In this document: positions 34,258 to 42,707 of the stretch, piece by piece
Layout: every line of letters begins with the position of its first letter
Position numbering within the stretch: the stretch's first letter is position 1
DNA from: Coleofasciculus sp. LEGE 07092
GTDB taxonomy: Bacteria > Cyanobacteriota > Cyanobacteriia > Cyanobacteriales > Coleofasciculaceae
DNA: 48,040 nt
Direction: 5' to 3'
NCBI RefSeq assembly: GCF_015207375.1
Contig: NZ_JADEWY010000041.1
Span: 1-48,040 of the forward strand
Program-made: the position numbers and the translations under genes
The notes under the pieces: generated by a model
Database searches by the model: none
Told to the model about the DNA's origin: nothing
Seen by the model: the letters and a program-made list of their open reading frames with translations, nothing else

Positions 34258-34305
34258 GGGTCAGGTATACCTAATCAGCCTTGAGGAGTTTTGGGAGCAA
34301 ACCCC

Positions 34306-34365
34306 ATGAGTCGTCTACCCGCACTATTGGAACTCAAGCGTCTGCTAGAAGCTGGCAGTTTATAG
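34306..34365 (+). CDS. Possible 19-residue peptide between mreB and mreC
   Basis: MSRLPALLELKRLLEAGSL begins at an ATG preceded by GAGGAG at 34283-34288 and GGGAG at 34293-34297, and ends 7 bp before mreC. Predicted helical, rich in Leu. It may be a real short gene, a coupling peptide that helps mreC translation, or chance. Confidence 0.3.
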   Translation: MSRLPALLELKRLLEAGSL

Positions 34366-34372
34366 ACAAGTT

Positions 34373-35122
34373 ATGTACATCATGCGCCGCTGGTGGGACA
34401 AACATGGAGTAGCCGTTGTGCTAGGGGGACTGACTCTGAGTGCTGCCTGGTTGCTTCGCCAAACTCAGGGAGCAGCCCTCTTCGAGGCTTACCAGTTATT
34501 GAGCCGTCCTTTTCAGGTAAACCCGACCCAAGAGGAACGTCTTACTAATGCTAAAGTGCTGGAATTGCAACAGCGATTGGTTGAACTAGAGAGCCAAAAC
34601 CAGAAGTTGCAAGAGTTTTTAGATTATTCTAAAACTCAGAAGCAACAAGGAGTATTTGCTCCGATTGTGGGGCGCAGCGCCGACCATTGGTGGCAGCAAG
34701 TCACTCTGGGACGAGGACGCCGAGATGGTATTGAGGTTGACTCGGTAGTGATGGCACCTGGTGGTTTGGTGGGTCGGGTCGTGAGTGTGACATCGAATAC
34801 TAGTCGAGTATTGCTCATTAGCGATGCCACCAGCCGGGTCGGTGCTGTAGTTAGCCGTAGCCGCAGTATGGGTTTTCTGCGCGGACAAGGGTCTAACCGC
34901 GCTGTTATTCAGTTTTTTAATAAGGTGCCGGATGTTCGACGGGGTGATGTGATATCGACCTCATCGGTTAGCAAACTCTTCCCATCTGCTTTGCCTTTGG
35001 GACGAGTAGAGTCTGTCAATCTTGATAAAAGTCCGGCTCCAGAGGCAGTTATTGAACTGACCGCACCCTTTAATGCTCTAGAGTGGGTCATGGTTTATCC
35101 CCAGTCAACGGCTGCCAATTAA
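34373..35122 (+). CDS. mreC: Rod-shape determining protein MreC
   Basis: A 249-aa bitopic membrane protein of the rod complex. MYIMRRWWDKHGVAVVLGGLTLSAAWLL is the short cytoplasmic part and transmembrane helix; a coiled-coil (ERLTNAKVLELQQRLVELESQNQKLQEFLDYS, about 57-88) follows, then the beta-rich domain APIVGRSADHWWQQVTLGRGRRDGIEVDSVVMAPGGLVGRVVSV. It connects MreB to the periplasmic wall synthases. The ATG at 34373 agrees with the typical MxxxRRWW N-terminus. Confidence 0.93.
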   Translation: MYIMRRWWDKHGVAVVLGGLTLSAAWLLRQTQGAALFEAYQLLSRPFQVNPTQEERLTNAKVLELQQRLVELESQNQKLQEFLDYSKTQKQQGVFAPIVGRSADHWWQQVTLGRGRRDGIEVDSVVMAPGGLVGRVVSVTSNTSRVLLISDATSRVGAVVSRSRSMGFLRGQGSNRAVIQFFNKVPDVRRGDVISTSSVSKLFPSALPLGRVESVNLDKSPAPEAVIELTAPFNALEWVMVYPQSTAAN

Positions 35123-35159
35123 CAACCGTAACCTTTGCCCTTCAGTTTAAGTAAGGGAC

Positions 35160-35768
35160 TTGCGCTTAAATTTAGAATTTCAGGTTTGTAGCGGACAGTG
35201 GAGGCGTAAGCTCTTGAAGAACCTTGCCAACCTTTCTCAGTTTTCACCTTGGGCTCGCCAACTTATTAATTGGATAGTAACCGTTACTTCGGTTATCCTT
35301 TGCTTGGTAATTTTGCCATCCCGGTTGCCGGGAATGGAATTATTGGGAATTTCTCCAAACTGGTTGTTAATTTGGGTTGTGGCTTGGAGTCTGAAACGCA
35401 CAGCTCTTCAGGGAGCTTTAGCAGGCTTGGCGTTAGGGCTGATTCAAGATGGTATGACCTCTCATGATCCTACCCATGTCGTGAGCCTTGCTTTAGTCGG
35501 AGTCTTGACGGCTCGGCTACAGAAGCAACGATATATTCAGGAAGATTTTATTTCGGTCGCTTTAATTGTTTTTGGTATGGCAGTTGTTGGGGAGACTATA
35601 ATTGCTATTCAGTATAGTTTGATGGGCGATCGAAATTTAACACAAATTTGGGCTGACCACCAGCGGATTGCGCTTTCATCAGCAATTCTCAGTAGTCTGT
35701 GGGCACCTGTTGTCTACTACCCTCTCAATCGCTGGTGGGAGCGGATCAATTTAATTGAGCAATCGTAA
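35160..35768 (+). CDS. mreD: Rod-shape determining protein MreD
   Basis: Integral membrane partner of MreC, 202 aa from a TTG start at 35160. About five hydrophobic spans are visible (e.g. LINWIVTVTSVILCLVILPS, WLLIWVVAWSL, ALAGLALGLIQDGMTS, FISVALIVFGMAVVGETIIAI, and the last near ALSSAILSSLWAPVVYYPL). The DG in LGLIQDGM is typical. The N-terminal 30 residues are polar and may be longer than needed. It ends the mreBCD operon; a hairpin at 35856-35874 follows. Confidence 0.88.
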   Translation: MRLNLEFQVCSGQWRRKLLKNLANLSQFSPWARQLINWIVTVTSVILCLVILPSRLPGMELLGISPNWLLIWVVAWSLKRTALQGALAGLALGLIQDGMTSHDPTHVVSLALVGVLTARLQKQRYIQEDFISVALIVFGMAVVGETIIAIQYSLMGDRNLTQIWADHQRIALSSAILSSLWAPVVYYPLNRWWERINLIEQS

Positions 35769-35855
35769 GATTATTAGTTATTTGTCATTAATTATTATGA
35801 GCCGTAACTAAATACCATCGCCTAAATCAAGAGTCTATGCTACTTTGTGCTAAAT

Positions 35856-35874
35856 GAGCGCAGGATATGCGCTC
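35856..35874. terminator. Hairpin between convergent mreD and ureB
   Basis: GAGCGCA and TGCGCTC with a 5-nt loop form a perfect 7-bp stem. It sits between the stops of two convergent genes and has only short AT tracts on either side, so it is a weak candidate bidirectional terminator. Confidence 0.5.
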
Positions 35875-35884
35875 GCATTACACT

Positions 35885-36190
35885 TCAGAGTGACCCATTA
35901 ATTTTGCCATTAAATCCATAAATTTCCCGCCGACCGACAAACGGCACTAACTCAACATCCCGTTCATCCCCTGGCTCAAAGCGAACCGCTGTTCCAGCAG
36001 GGATATTCAACCGCATTCCCTGGGTTTGCTCTCGCGCAAATTCCAGTGCCTCGTTCACTTCATAAAAGTGAAAATGAGAACCGACTTGAATAGGGCGATC
36101 GCCTGTATTCGCTACCTGTAATCTCATTGTAGGACGCCCTGCATTCAGTTCAATTTCCCCATCCTTGGCAATCAGTTCTCCTGGAATCAC
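35885..36190 (-). CDS. ureB: Urease beta subunit
   Basis: A 101-aa non-catalytic subunit of urease: [74 protein letters not shown]..., full length. UreA, UreB and UreC form the nickel enzyme that releases ammonia and CO2 from urea. The catalytic gene ureC, usually the next gene, is absent: the next gene downstream is the convergent mreD. UreA lies 850 bp upstream beyond an opposite-strand ORF. Confidence 0.95.
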   Translation of the reverse strand: MIPGELIAKDGEIELNAGRPTMRLQVANTGDRPIQVGSHFHFYEVNEALEFAREQTQGMRLNIPAGTAVRFEPGDERDVELVPFVGRREIYGFNGKINGSL

Positions 36191-36660
36191 ACTCTACTCC
36201 TCAAAGCTCTTCACGATACTGTGTTTTGGGTAGGGCAACAGTCCCTACGCCCAAACCTTAAATTTTACTTGACCCCGAAAAATTCAGAAGTTAATAGGAG
36301 TTACAAGATTTATAACCATACAATAATTTCCTGCGCTAGGACAATCATTTAATCTTTATTTAATCTATCGAGGCGATCGCAAGTAATTTTTTCTCTTAAA
36401 TTGCAATCGCAAAATTTCAAGGGATAATCGTAAATAATCTTTACTTAACGAATTAAACTTACTCTCAGTCCCCAGAGGGGTGAAAATTCAGCCATTCTGC
36501 GGAAGCGGTAATCCACAATTTTCGTTAGAACTAAGAGTGGAGCCGCATTCCCAACAAAAACAAGGTGTGATAAAGTATTGACACTTTCAAACAAAATGTA
36601 ATACTTCAATCTCTAAGACAACATTTTCAAACAAATTGTAATATTCGGAAACAAAAAACC
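36191..36660. promoter_or_regulatory. Intergenic region with 40-bp direct repeats
   Basis: Two 23-bp direct repeats with exact 40-bp period: 36585-36607 and 36625-36647 share TTTCAAACAAA-TGTAATA followed by CTTC or TTCG; a third partial (TCGGAAACAAA) ends at the ATG at 36661. TTGACA (36578) and TAATAC (36599) are 15 nt apart, a shorter spacing than usual. The 36200-36550 part is AT-rich, with nothing else recognisable. Confidence 0.55.
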
Positions 36661-36981
36661 ATGCTTTCAACTCCTTCAATTACTGCCACTACTGCCGATT
36701 GGCTATCCAGTGATAGAGTGCCAAGTAGCCAATGTCAGGGATATCCGAAAACCCAAACTCATAGGATATCGAACGAGACACACGACCATGTATTTGTGCC
36801 TAAAGCGGGAGGAATGCAAGCTTACCTGACGGGGCAAGGTCAAGGGATTAAAGAAGGTGATGCTCTGATCGTGCAAAATGGCGATAACTCTGATCGCTAT
36901 CGAGTTAGTAAAATTAGCTACTATTCTAATCCCCCCAATATGTGGGTAGCTTTACTGAGGAAATCTGCATTCGGTGTTTGA
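36661..36981 (+). CDS. Hypothetical protein inserted between ureA and ureB
   Basis: A 106-aa protein I do not recognise. Residues 1-40 are Ser/Thr-rich and probably disordered; the remainder, HVFVPKAGGMQAYLTGQGQG then IKEGDALIVQNGDNSDRYRVSKISYYSNPPNMWVALLRKS, looks like a small beta-barrel (an OB- or SH3-like pattern of alternating hydrophobics). It is on the strand opposite to the urease genes, with its own repeat-containing upstream region, so it is an independent unit inside the urease locus. Confidence 0.6.
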   Translation: MLSTPSITATTADWLSSDRVPSSQCQGYPKTQTHRISNETHDHVFVPKAGGMQAYLTGQGQGIKEGDALIVQNGDNSDRYRVSKISYYSNPPNMWVALLRKSAFGV

Positions 36982-37041
36982 TGAAGGTAGGGAAAAGGTT
37001 TTTATAGATATAGTGTTTCCCCTTTCCCCTTCCTTTTCCCT

Positions 37042-37344
37042 TTAACGAATAGGATTGTGTACGGTTACTAGCTTGGTGCCATCAGGAAACGTCGCTTCTA
37101 CCTGTACTTCTTGCACCATTTCCGGGATACCTTCCATCACATCATCCCGTGTCAGAATAGTTGTGCCATAACTCATTAACTCGGCTAAAGTACGCCCCTC
37201 TCTGGCACCTTCTAAAATAGCAGCAGAGATATAAGCCACAGCTTCTGGATAGTTGAGTTTGATGTGTCGTTCTTTGCGTCGTTCTGCTAACAGGGCAGCG
37301 GTGAAAATAAGCAATTTGTCCTTTTCCTGCGGTGATAGTTGCAT
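37042..37344 (-). CDS. ureA: Urease gamma subunit
   Basis: A 100-aa urease small subunit: [60 protein letters not shown]..., complete. It lies 50 bp downstream of ureD on the same strand, so ureD-ureA is probably one transcript. In other bacteria, ureB and ureC follow directly; here ureB is 850 bp away and ureC is not in the window. Confidence 0.96.
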   Translation of the reverse strand: MQLSPQEKDKLLIFTAALLAERRKERHIKLNYPEAVAYISAAILEGAREGRTLAELMSYGTTILTRDDVMEGIPEMVQEVQVEATFPDGTKLVTVHNPIR

Positions 37345-37394
37345 ATCGGATGTTGGTTGTTAGGTAATCGATAAATCCGATAATACGTTAATCG

Positions 37395-38261
37395 CTACAT
37401 GAGCCAAACTCTGGGCTTTGTGGCAGTACATCCAAAATAGGCGAAGCGCAGTAACTGCCAAACCCCTACAAACCAGTTTCGTACCTCAGCCGTTGACGAA
37501 CCCCGATAGCGACAGACTAATCCTTCCTCTTGGGTTTGGGTGACGTCTGCTTCCCCCTGCCGTTCTGTTGCCGTCCAAATCGTTCTGGCTTTCTCAACGA
37601 TCGCAGAGGATACAGGTTGTCCAATCCAGATGAGGCTTGCGACAATCGGTTGTCCCGCCAAGCCATGGGGACTGTTGAGGATTTCTTCTCCTCCCGGCAA
37701 CCACTGACGATCAATCCATAAGGGGTATCCTTGCTGCCAGACTTGAGTATGCGAGCGCCAATTCCCCTGCAAAAACCTTTCGTTCCGGGCAGTACGACCA
37801 AAGCGAGTTATTTCCCATCCCAACCAACTCGCCCCCGGTGCTAATTCTACCCGCAAATCCTGCTGGTAAACTGCACCATTAAATACAATTGTTTCTTGAG
37901 GCAACCATTCCAAGCAAGCCCCGGCATCAACTTGAATGTGAATCGTTTGTTTGGCAGGTTGTCCGTTGCTGCGATACAGCTTACTCGCCGCAGCCGTGGT
38001 AATTAAGGCGCGTGCATTGGTTTGGAGGTGGATCGTTTGAGAAAGGCGATCGCCTCCCACCATTCCCCCAGCCGTATGCAATACTACAGTGTGACAAACT
38101 CCCTGCCCTTCTGGGTAAAAAGGGCGCTGTACCTTCAATGGCGATCGCACGCTGTTGCGAACCAGTTGGGTAACGCCCTGATGGTGGCGATAGACTAGCT
38201 CTAAACTGCCGTGCCATCCCGTCTCATCGGGGGTTAGACGTGCAGGTTGGGGATTAAGCAA
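37395..38261 (-). CDS. ureD: Urease accessory protein UreD
   Basis: A 288-aa chaperone needed to load nickel and carbonated lysine into urease, acting with UreF, UreG and UreE (not present here). Motifs: GVTQLVRNSVRSPLKVQRPFYPEGQGVCHTVVLHTAGGMVGGDRLSQTIHL and ALITTAAASKLYRSNGQPAKQTIHI. Length normal. It leads the ureDA(B) group. Confidence 0.95.
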   Translation of the reverse strand: MLNPQPARLTPDETGWHGSLELVYRHHQGVTQLVRNSVRSPLKVQRPFYPEGQGVCHTVVLHTAGGMVGGDRLSQTIHLQTNARALITTAAASKLYRSNGQPAKQTIHIQVDAGACLEWLPQETIVFNGAVYQQDLRVELAPGASWLGWEITRFGRTARNERFLQGNWRSHTQVWQQGYPLWIDRQWLPGGEEILNSPHGLAGQPIVASLIWIGQPVSSAIVEKARTIWTATERQGEADVTQTQEEGLVCRYRGSSTAEVRNWFVGVWQLLRFAYFGCTATKPRVWLM

Positions 38262-38497
38262 TGGTTATCCGATAATAAAGGAGCAAGGGTGAGTTGCATT
38301 GTACTGGATATCGGCATTTTTCAGAAATGGTACGCGATCGCACTCTCACAGATGCTGAATTCAGGTAGTGAACTCAGCCTACTGGTGTGGCAAGATTAAA
38401 TTTTTGCATTAGATAATTAGATTAAAATCCAATGAATTCGGTTTTTTGCTGATTTCTTATTGCATCATGTTAGCCTTGCCACGTCACTACCCAACAT

Positions 38498-39466
38498 TTA
38501 GCGCTTCCGTGATGATGTCAGTGGTTGCCAAGCTGGAGTATAATCAGTCCCTGGATTGTCAGTGAGTCGGGTCTGGTTAGAGCCATCGGCATTCATCAGG
38601 TAGATTTCAAGGTTGTAGTCTTGATCGGTGCTATCGCGGGACGAGACGAAAGCAATCTGCTTTCCGTCGGCAGACCAAGTTGGGGCATCATCATCTCCTG
38701 GATAGTTGGTAAGTCGGGTGAGTTGTTTACCATTAGGAGCGATCGCATAAATTTCTCGGTTTCCATCCCGCTGGGACATAAAAGCGATCCTTTTCCCATC
38801 CGGCGACCAAGCTGGATCGCCATCTGATTCCATATTTTGAGTCAAATTCTTGAGCTTTGAACCATCGGCGTTCATCACGTAAACTTCAAAGTTGCCATCG
38901 CGAGTCGAGGTGAAAGCAATCTGCTTTCCATTCGGCGACCAATCTGGGTCACTATCGTCTCCGGGATGGTTGGTAAGTCGGGTTTGATTGGAACCATCGG
39001 CATTCATCACGTAGATTTCTGAGTTGTTATCCGATTCACTGTCATTGCGCCCAGAGACAAAAGCAATCTTGCGTCCGTCGGGGGACCAAGTTGGCTTAAC
39101 ATCGTAATCTGGATCGTTAGTAAGTCGAGTGACATTAGAGCCATCGGCATTCATCACATAGATATCTGTATTGCCCTCGCGGTTAGAAGAGAAAGCAATT
39201 TGACGACCATCGGGGGACCAAGCCGGCTCATAATCGGAGACTGAATTGTTAGTTAATCTCGTGAGATTGGAACCGTCAGGGTTCATTCGGTAAATTTCAC
39301 CATTTCTGTCGTCGCGGAAAGAGACGAAGGCGATTTGGGAGGTAGTGAAAGTTTGAGCGCTTACTCTGTTGTCATTTCCCCAGGTCGTTGAGATGGGGGT
39401 TAGCATCAACAAACTGATAAAAATAGCGGGTTTAGACGCAAAAACCGGAATTTTTTTGATCATCAC
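38498..39466 (-). CDS. Exported TolB-like PD40 beta-propeller protein
   Basis: A 322-aa protein with a signal sequence ([24 protein letters not shown]) and six PD40/WD40-like repeats of the TolB type, each carrying WSPDG(R/K)(Q/K)IAF followed by NADGSN-TRLT. The repeats form a six-bladed propeller in the periplasm, usually a protein- or carbohydrate-binding platform. It lacks the TolB N-terminal domain and no Tol-Pal genes are near. About 160 bp separates it from the end of the radical SAM operon; it is probably a separate unit. Confidence 0.85.
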   Translation of the reverse strand: MMIKKIPVFASKPAIFISLLMLTPISTTWGNDNRVSAQTFTTSQIAFVSFRDDRNGEIYRMNPDGSNLTRLTNNSVSDYEPAWSPDGRQIAFSSNREGNTDIYVMNADGSNVTRLTNDPDYDVKPTWSPDGRKIAFVSGRNDSESDNNSEIYVMNADGSNQTRLTNHPGDDSDPDWSPNGKQIAFTSTRDGNFEVYVMNADGSKLKNLTQNMESDGDPAWSPDGKRIAFMSQRDGNREIYAIAPNGKQLTRLTNYPGDDDAPTWSADGKQIAFVSSRDSTDQDYNLEIYLMNADGSNQTRLTDNPGTDYTPAWQPLTSSRKR

Positions 39467-39624
39467 CTAATACTGTTTTGAGAAGTCTGCTTCTTTCTCT
39501 CCACTCCTGTCTTACTTCATTCCGGAATGAGTCGAGTTAAGAATTAAACAGCCCACCCTACTGCTATTCCTCCCTAGGAGAGTTTCCTACTCTCGATTTG
39601 ACATCTACCAAATTGCAGAACCGT

Positions 39625-40476
39625 TCAAACCGTTTCCGGAATCCGCTCTAAAATACCAGAACCAAAGACTTTATCTAGTTCCAAGTAGTCTAGATGAACG
39701 TAGCCGATGTGACAGTGGCAGGTTTCATTAGTACAAAGTCGTTTAAAGAGTGTCGCTTCAAACTTAGGATCGTAAATATTGCCAATTGGCTCTTTAATAA
39801 AGTGACATCGGCGTACTGTACCATCCCCATCCACCGAAATCACAGACTCTCCAGCGCGACAGGTTTTGCCATAACTGGGATAGTAATGGGTGTTGAGGTG
39901 ATATAACGGATCGATAGAGTCAAAAAATTGCCGATCCGCCTCGGATAACTGGGAGAGTGCCCGCTTCACAGCATTGATCCATAGATAAATGTGTGACGGT
40001 AATTGACGACGCAGAGATGCGATCGCATTCTTAAACTTAGGAAACCCCACAACTCCCGCACTAAACCGCACCCTCCGCCGATCTAACTCCCAACATTGGG
40101 CGAGAAACTGTTCTAGGGATACCCATTCGGGGTGAAATGTTGCCCACAACGCTAATCGTTCTTTGTTGCAGTCGTCCACCCAATCTAATTTACAGGAAAG
40201 ATTAGTTTGAATCGCTGCTTTATTAACGTTGGGTAGGTGTGTCAGTTTGGCTAAGGCTTGCTGATACCAGGGATGAATTAACGCTTCTCCCCACGGGGTA
40301 AATAGGATGGAAAACTGGTGTTGGGTGTTTTGGGCAATCCAATCGGTAAACCGTTCTAAGGATTGGCGATCGCTAGCTAATTCTACGGCTGATTGCGATC
40401 GCTTGGCGAAGGGGCAGTATTCGCAACCGTAGTTACAGCTTATTAAGGAACCGCGATAGAGGATGGTTAGGTTCAT
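39625..40476 (-). CDS. Radical SAM protein, STM4011 family
   Basis: A 283-aa radical SAM enzyme. The iron-sulfur cluster motif is CNYGCEYC (Cys14, Cys18, Cys21). A C-terminal cysteine-rich region (CRAGESVISVDGDGTVRRCHFIKEPIGN and LCTNETCHCHIGYVHLDYLELD) could bind an auxiliary cluster, as in SPASM-type enzymes. I recognise the family from its neighbourhood as STM4011, named after Salmonella and without known function. It is the last gene of a seven-gene minus-strand operon, 9 bp from the preceding one. Confidence 0.82.
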   Translation of the reverse strand: MNLTILYRGSLISCNYGCEYCPFAKRSQSAVELASDRQSLERFTDWIAQNTQHQFSILFTPWGEALIHPWYQQALAKLTHLPNVNKAAIQTNLSCKLDWVDDCNKERLALWATFHPEWVSLEQFLAQCWELDRRRVRFSAGVVGFPKFKNAIASLRRQLPSHIYLWINAVKRALSQLSEADRQFFDSIDPLYHLNTHYYPSYGKTCRAGESVISVDGDGTVRRCHFIKEPIGNIYDPKFEATLFKRLCTNETCHCHIGYVHLDYLELDKVFGSGILERIPETV

Positions 40477-40485
40477 TGGTTGGGT

Positions 40486-41814
40486 TTATTTTAAGTTGTA
40501 GGCTTGCATGAGTTGCCGAACCTTATCTGAGAATAACCAAGAACCAATGGTGTCAGAACGCTCAATACCCGCCTGAGTTAAAACCAGGGTATGATTATTT
40601 AAGCTGGCGAGATTTAATTGAATAAGTTCAGAGAGTTCGGGAAAGTCGATAAAGGCATCCGTACCGAAGCGATCGCAGTAATTCACCTGATTTAACCCTT
40701 CATCGGACAGTAAGGATAGTAAAATATAGCGGCGGCGACGATCTTCAGCATCTAACTGAAAGCCATAATTGGCAGAATCGAAGGCTTCATCGGGTGTATT
40801 GATAAACGCTTCTAAAATATGGCGGACTTCCTGATCACTGACGGCATAGTGACAGGAATAATGCAGCGAATCCGTATAAGACCTAGCACCGCACCCTAAA
40901 CCTACCATACCATCCGCTTGGCAGCAGTAAACAGGACGGCTAGCTTCTGGTGCATGATTAGCACGGAACATCCGCATTGAAACTTGAGTATACCCTTCAG
41001 ATAGAAGGAGCGATCGCCCTTCTCGGTAGCAGGCAATACGACTATCATCCCATTCGCGATCGCTTTTTCCTAAACCCGTCAAGGGGCGCACATACAAAGG
41101 ATACAGGTAAATTTCTTCCGGTTGAAACCGCAACGCAGCGCGAATTGATTGCAGCCAACTGTCTACGGTTTGCCCTGGTAGCCCATACATTAGGTCAATA
41201 TTAATAGTAGGAAATCCTGCCTCTCGCATTAAAGTAAGGGCAGTGTCTACTTGAGAGGCGCTTTGGCGGCGGTGGATGGCGAGAACTTCAGCATCGATGA
41301 AGCTTTGGACACCAATACTGGCACGATCAACGCCGCGATCGCGCAATAATGTTAGTTTGTTAATATCAACGGTTTCTGGGGACATTTCCACGGAAATTGG
41401 AATATCTTGTAATTTTGCCTCCATCGTTTCTTCTGCAATATCTAAAATTGCTTCTAATCCGTGTAAGGGGAGTTGAGTTGGCGTACCACCTCCGATAGCA
41501 AATCTGGCAAAGGTTGCGTCTCCCAATGCTGATTTCACACGATTCGCTTGTCTACGAACGGTGTTGATATATTGGGTGACAAAATCACTATCGGTTTTCA
41601 CAGTAGTGAAGAGGTTACAGAACCCGCAGCGCATTTCACAGAAGGGAATATGGATATAGAGAAAGAGTGCTTTGCGGTTTTCTTCCGACCAGAGTTTTTC
41701 TAGGGAAATAGGCGGATTAATGGAACGGTAGGCGGTTTTGTGGGGGTAGGAGTAGACGTAAGCTTGATAGGAAGACTTTTGTAGCATCTCCTGAAGGGAG
41801 GGGCGATGAGTCAT
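40486..41814 (-). CDS. HemN-like radical SAM protein, STM4012 family
   Basis: A 442-aa radical SAM protein of the HemN/HemW class with CxxxCxxC at Cys59, Cys63 and Cys66 (IHIPFCEMRCGFCNLFT), then GGGTPTQLPLHGLEAIL and the SVEMSPETVD block typical of this class. It is called STM4012 family and is usually mis-annotated as coproporphyrinogen III oxidase; its context (radical SAM, hydrolase, ATP-grasp, LRR genes) argues against heme synthesis. 56 bp separates it from the hydrolase gene. Its C-terminal half (residues about 340-442) contains a winged-helix-like HemN_C region. Confidence 0.85.
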   Translation of the reverse strand: MTHRPSLQEMLQKSSYQAYVYSYPHKTAYRSINPPISLEKLWSEENRKALFLYIHIPFCEMRCGFCNLFTTVKTDSDFVTQYINTVRRQANRVKSALGDATFARFAIGGGTPTQLPLHGLEAILDIAEETMEAKLQDIPISVEMSPETVDINKLTLLRDRGVDRASIGVQSFIDAEVLAIHRRQSASQVDTALTLMREAGFPTINIDLMYGLPGQTVDSWLQSIRAALRFQPEEIYLYPLYVRPLTGLGKSDREWDDSRIACYREGRSLLLSEGYTQVSMRMFRANHAPEASRPVYCCQADGMVGLGCGARSYTDSLHYSCHYAVSDQEVRHILEAFINTPDEAFDSANYGFQLDAEDRRRRYILLSLLSDEGLNQVNYCDRFGTDAFIDFPELSELIQLNLASLNNHTLVLTQAGIERSDTIGSWLFSDKVRQLMQAYNLK

Positions 41815-41870
41815 TTTGAATGATGAATGATGAAAGTTTGTAGGTGGGGTTGAATGAAGTTAAATCCCGC

Positions 41871-42707
41871 CTATAGTTTGACGGAATTCTGGGTAGTCAT
41901 TGGAATTTGAGATAAACTCTTGAAAATGAATTCTGTATAAGGAACTGTCCAAACTACTGAATGGCTGAGGCGATGCCCCGTGTAACCCTCCTCCCCGTAA
42001 GTCGTACCGTGATCGGAACAGAAAATACAAAATGTCGGAACTCGCAAAACTTCCCAAAGTCTAGGCAATTGTCGATCCACATACTCTAAAGCAGCCCCAT
42101 GGGATTCTAGTGTGTCTTCTGTAGCACCTGGTACATAAAAGCAGTTGGGTTGATGCAGTGCGGAGATATTGATAAATAAGAATAAGCGCTGTTCTTTAGG
42201 AGTTTTTGCTATAATTTTTCGAGCGAGAGTTATTTGATATTCTGTGGATTGGGGGTTAGTAACACCGAGTTCTGGACTCCAGTAACTCTCGGCAAACATT
42301 CCCGGTAAAACATTACTAAGAGGGTTGGATTTATTAAAGAATCCGACGCCACCGATACAGACAGTATGATAGCCTTTAGTGGCAAGTCCAGCAGCGATAT
42401 TGGAGTCTTCTAAAATACAGGTGTTAGTTGTAGTGGTGCTGCTTCCCTGGAATTCTACTGCAAATAATCGAGAGTGCAATCCTGGAGTAATAGGGGTTGG
42501 TAGAAATCCGGCAAAAAAAGCGTGGTGTGCAGCATAAGTGAAGTTACCCGGAGAGTGGCGTTCTTCCCATCCTTCTGGGGGTAAAACTGCTTTGAGATTT
42601 GGTGTGTGTCCTTGGGCGAGTAAGTCTCTGGCAACGTCGTAGCGTAATGTATCTAGAGTGACGAATAAAATGTCATGACTGCCCACGATTTGGTTCATAT
42701 CAATCAT
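41871..42707 (-). CDS. Alkaline-phosphatase-superfamily hydrolase, STM4013/SEN3800 family
   Basis: A 278-aa sulfatase/phosphatase-fold hydrolase. N-terminal DILFVTLDTLRYDVARDLL supplies a metal aspartate; NFTYAAHHAFFAGFLP contains the likely Thr/Ser nucleophile; FCIFCSDHGTTYGEEGYTGHRLSHSVV supplies the distal Asp-His pair and another His. The family is named STM4013/SEN3800. No signal peptide, so it acts in the cytoplasm, unlike many arylsulfatases. It overlaps the ATP-grasp gene by 4 bp (ATGA), indicating tight translational coupling. Confidence 0.82.
   Translation of the reverse strand: MIDMNQIVGSHDILFVTLDTLRYDVARDLLAQGHTPNLKAVLPPEGWEERHSPGNFTYAAHHAFFAGFLPTPITPGLHSRLFAVEFQGSSTTTTNTCILEDSNIAAGLATKGYHTVCIGGVGFFNKSNPLSNVLPGMFAESYWSPELGVTNPQSTEYQITLARKIIAKTPKEQRLFLFINISALHQPNCFYVPGATEDTLESHGAALEYVDRQLPRLWEVLRVPTFCIFCSDHGTTYGEEGYTGHRLSHSVVWTVPYTEFIFKSLSQIPMTTQNSVKL

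Noticed and set aside
36430-36444. GTA...TAC motif resembling an NtcA site upstream of the urease-interrupting ORF
   Set aside because: The spacing is GTA-N9-TAC; NtcA needs GTA-N8-TAC, and the surrounding -10 is not placed properly.
38498-39466. PD40 protein as TolB of a Tol-Pal system or as a member of the radical SAM operon
   Set aside because: Lacks the TolB N-terminal domain and any tol/pal neighbour; separated by about 160 bp from the operon, with its own signal peptide.
40486-41814. Annotation as coproporphyrinogen III oxidase HemN
   Set aside because: HemN-like fold, but the genomic context and family assignment (STM4012) argue against heme synthesis.
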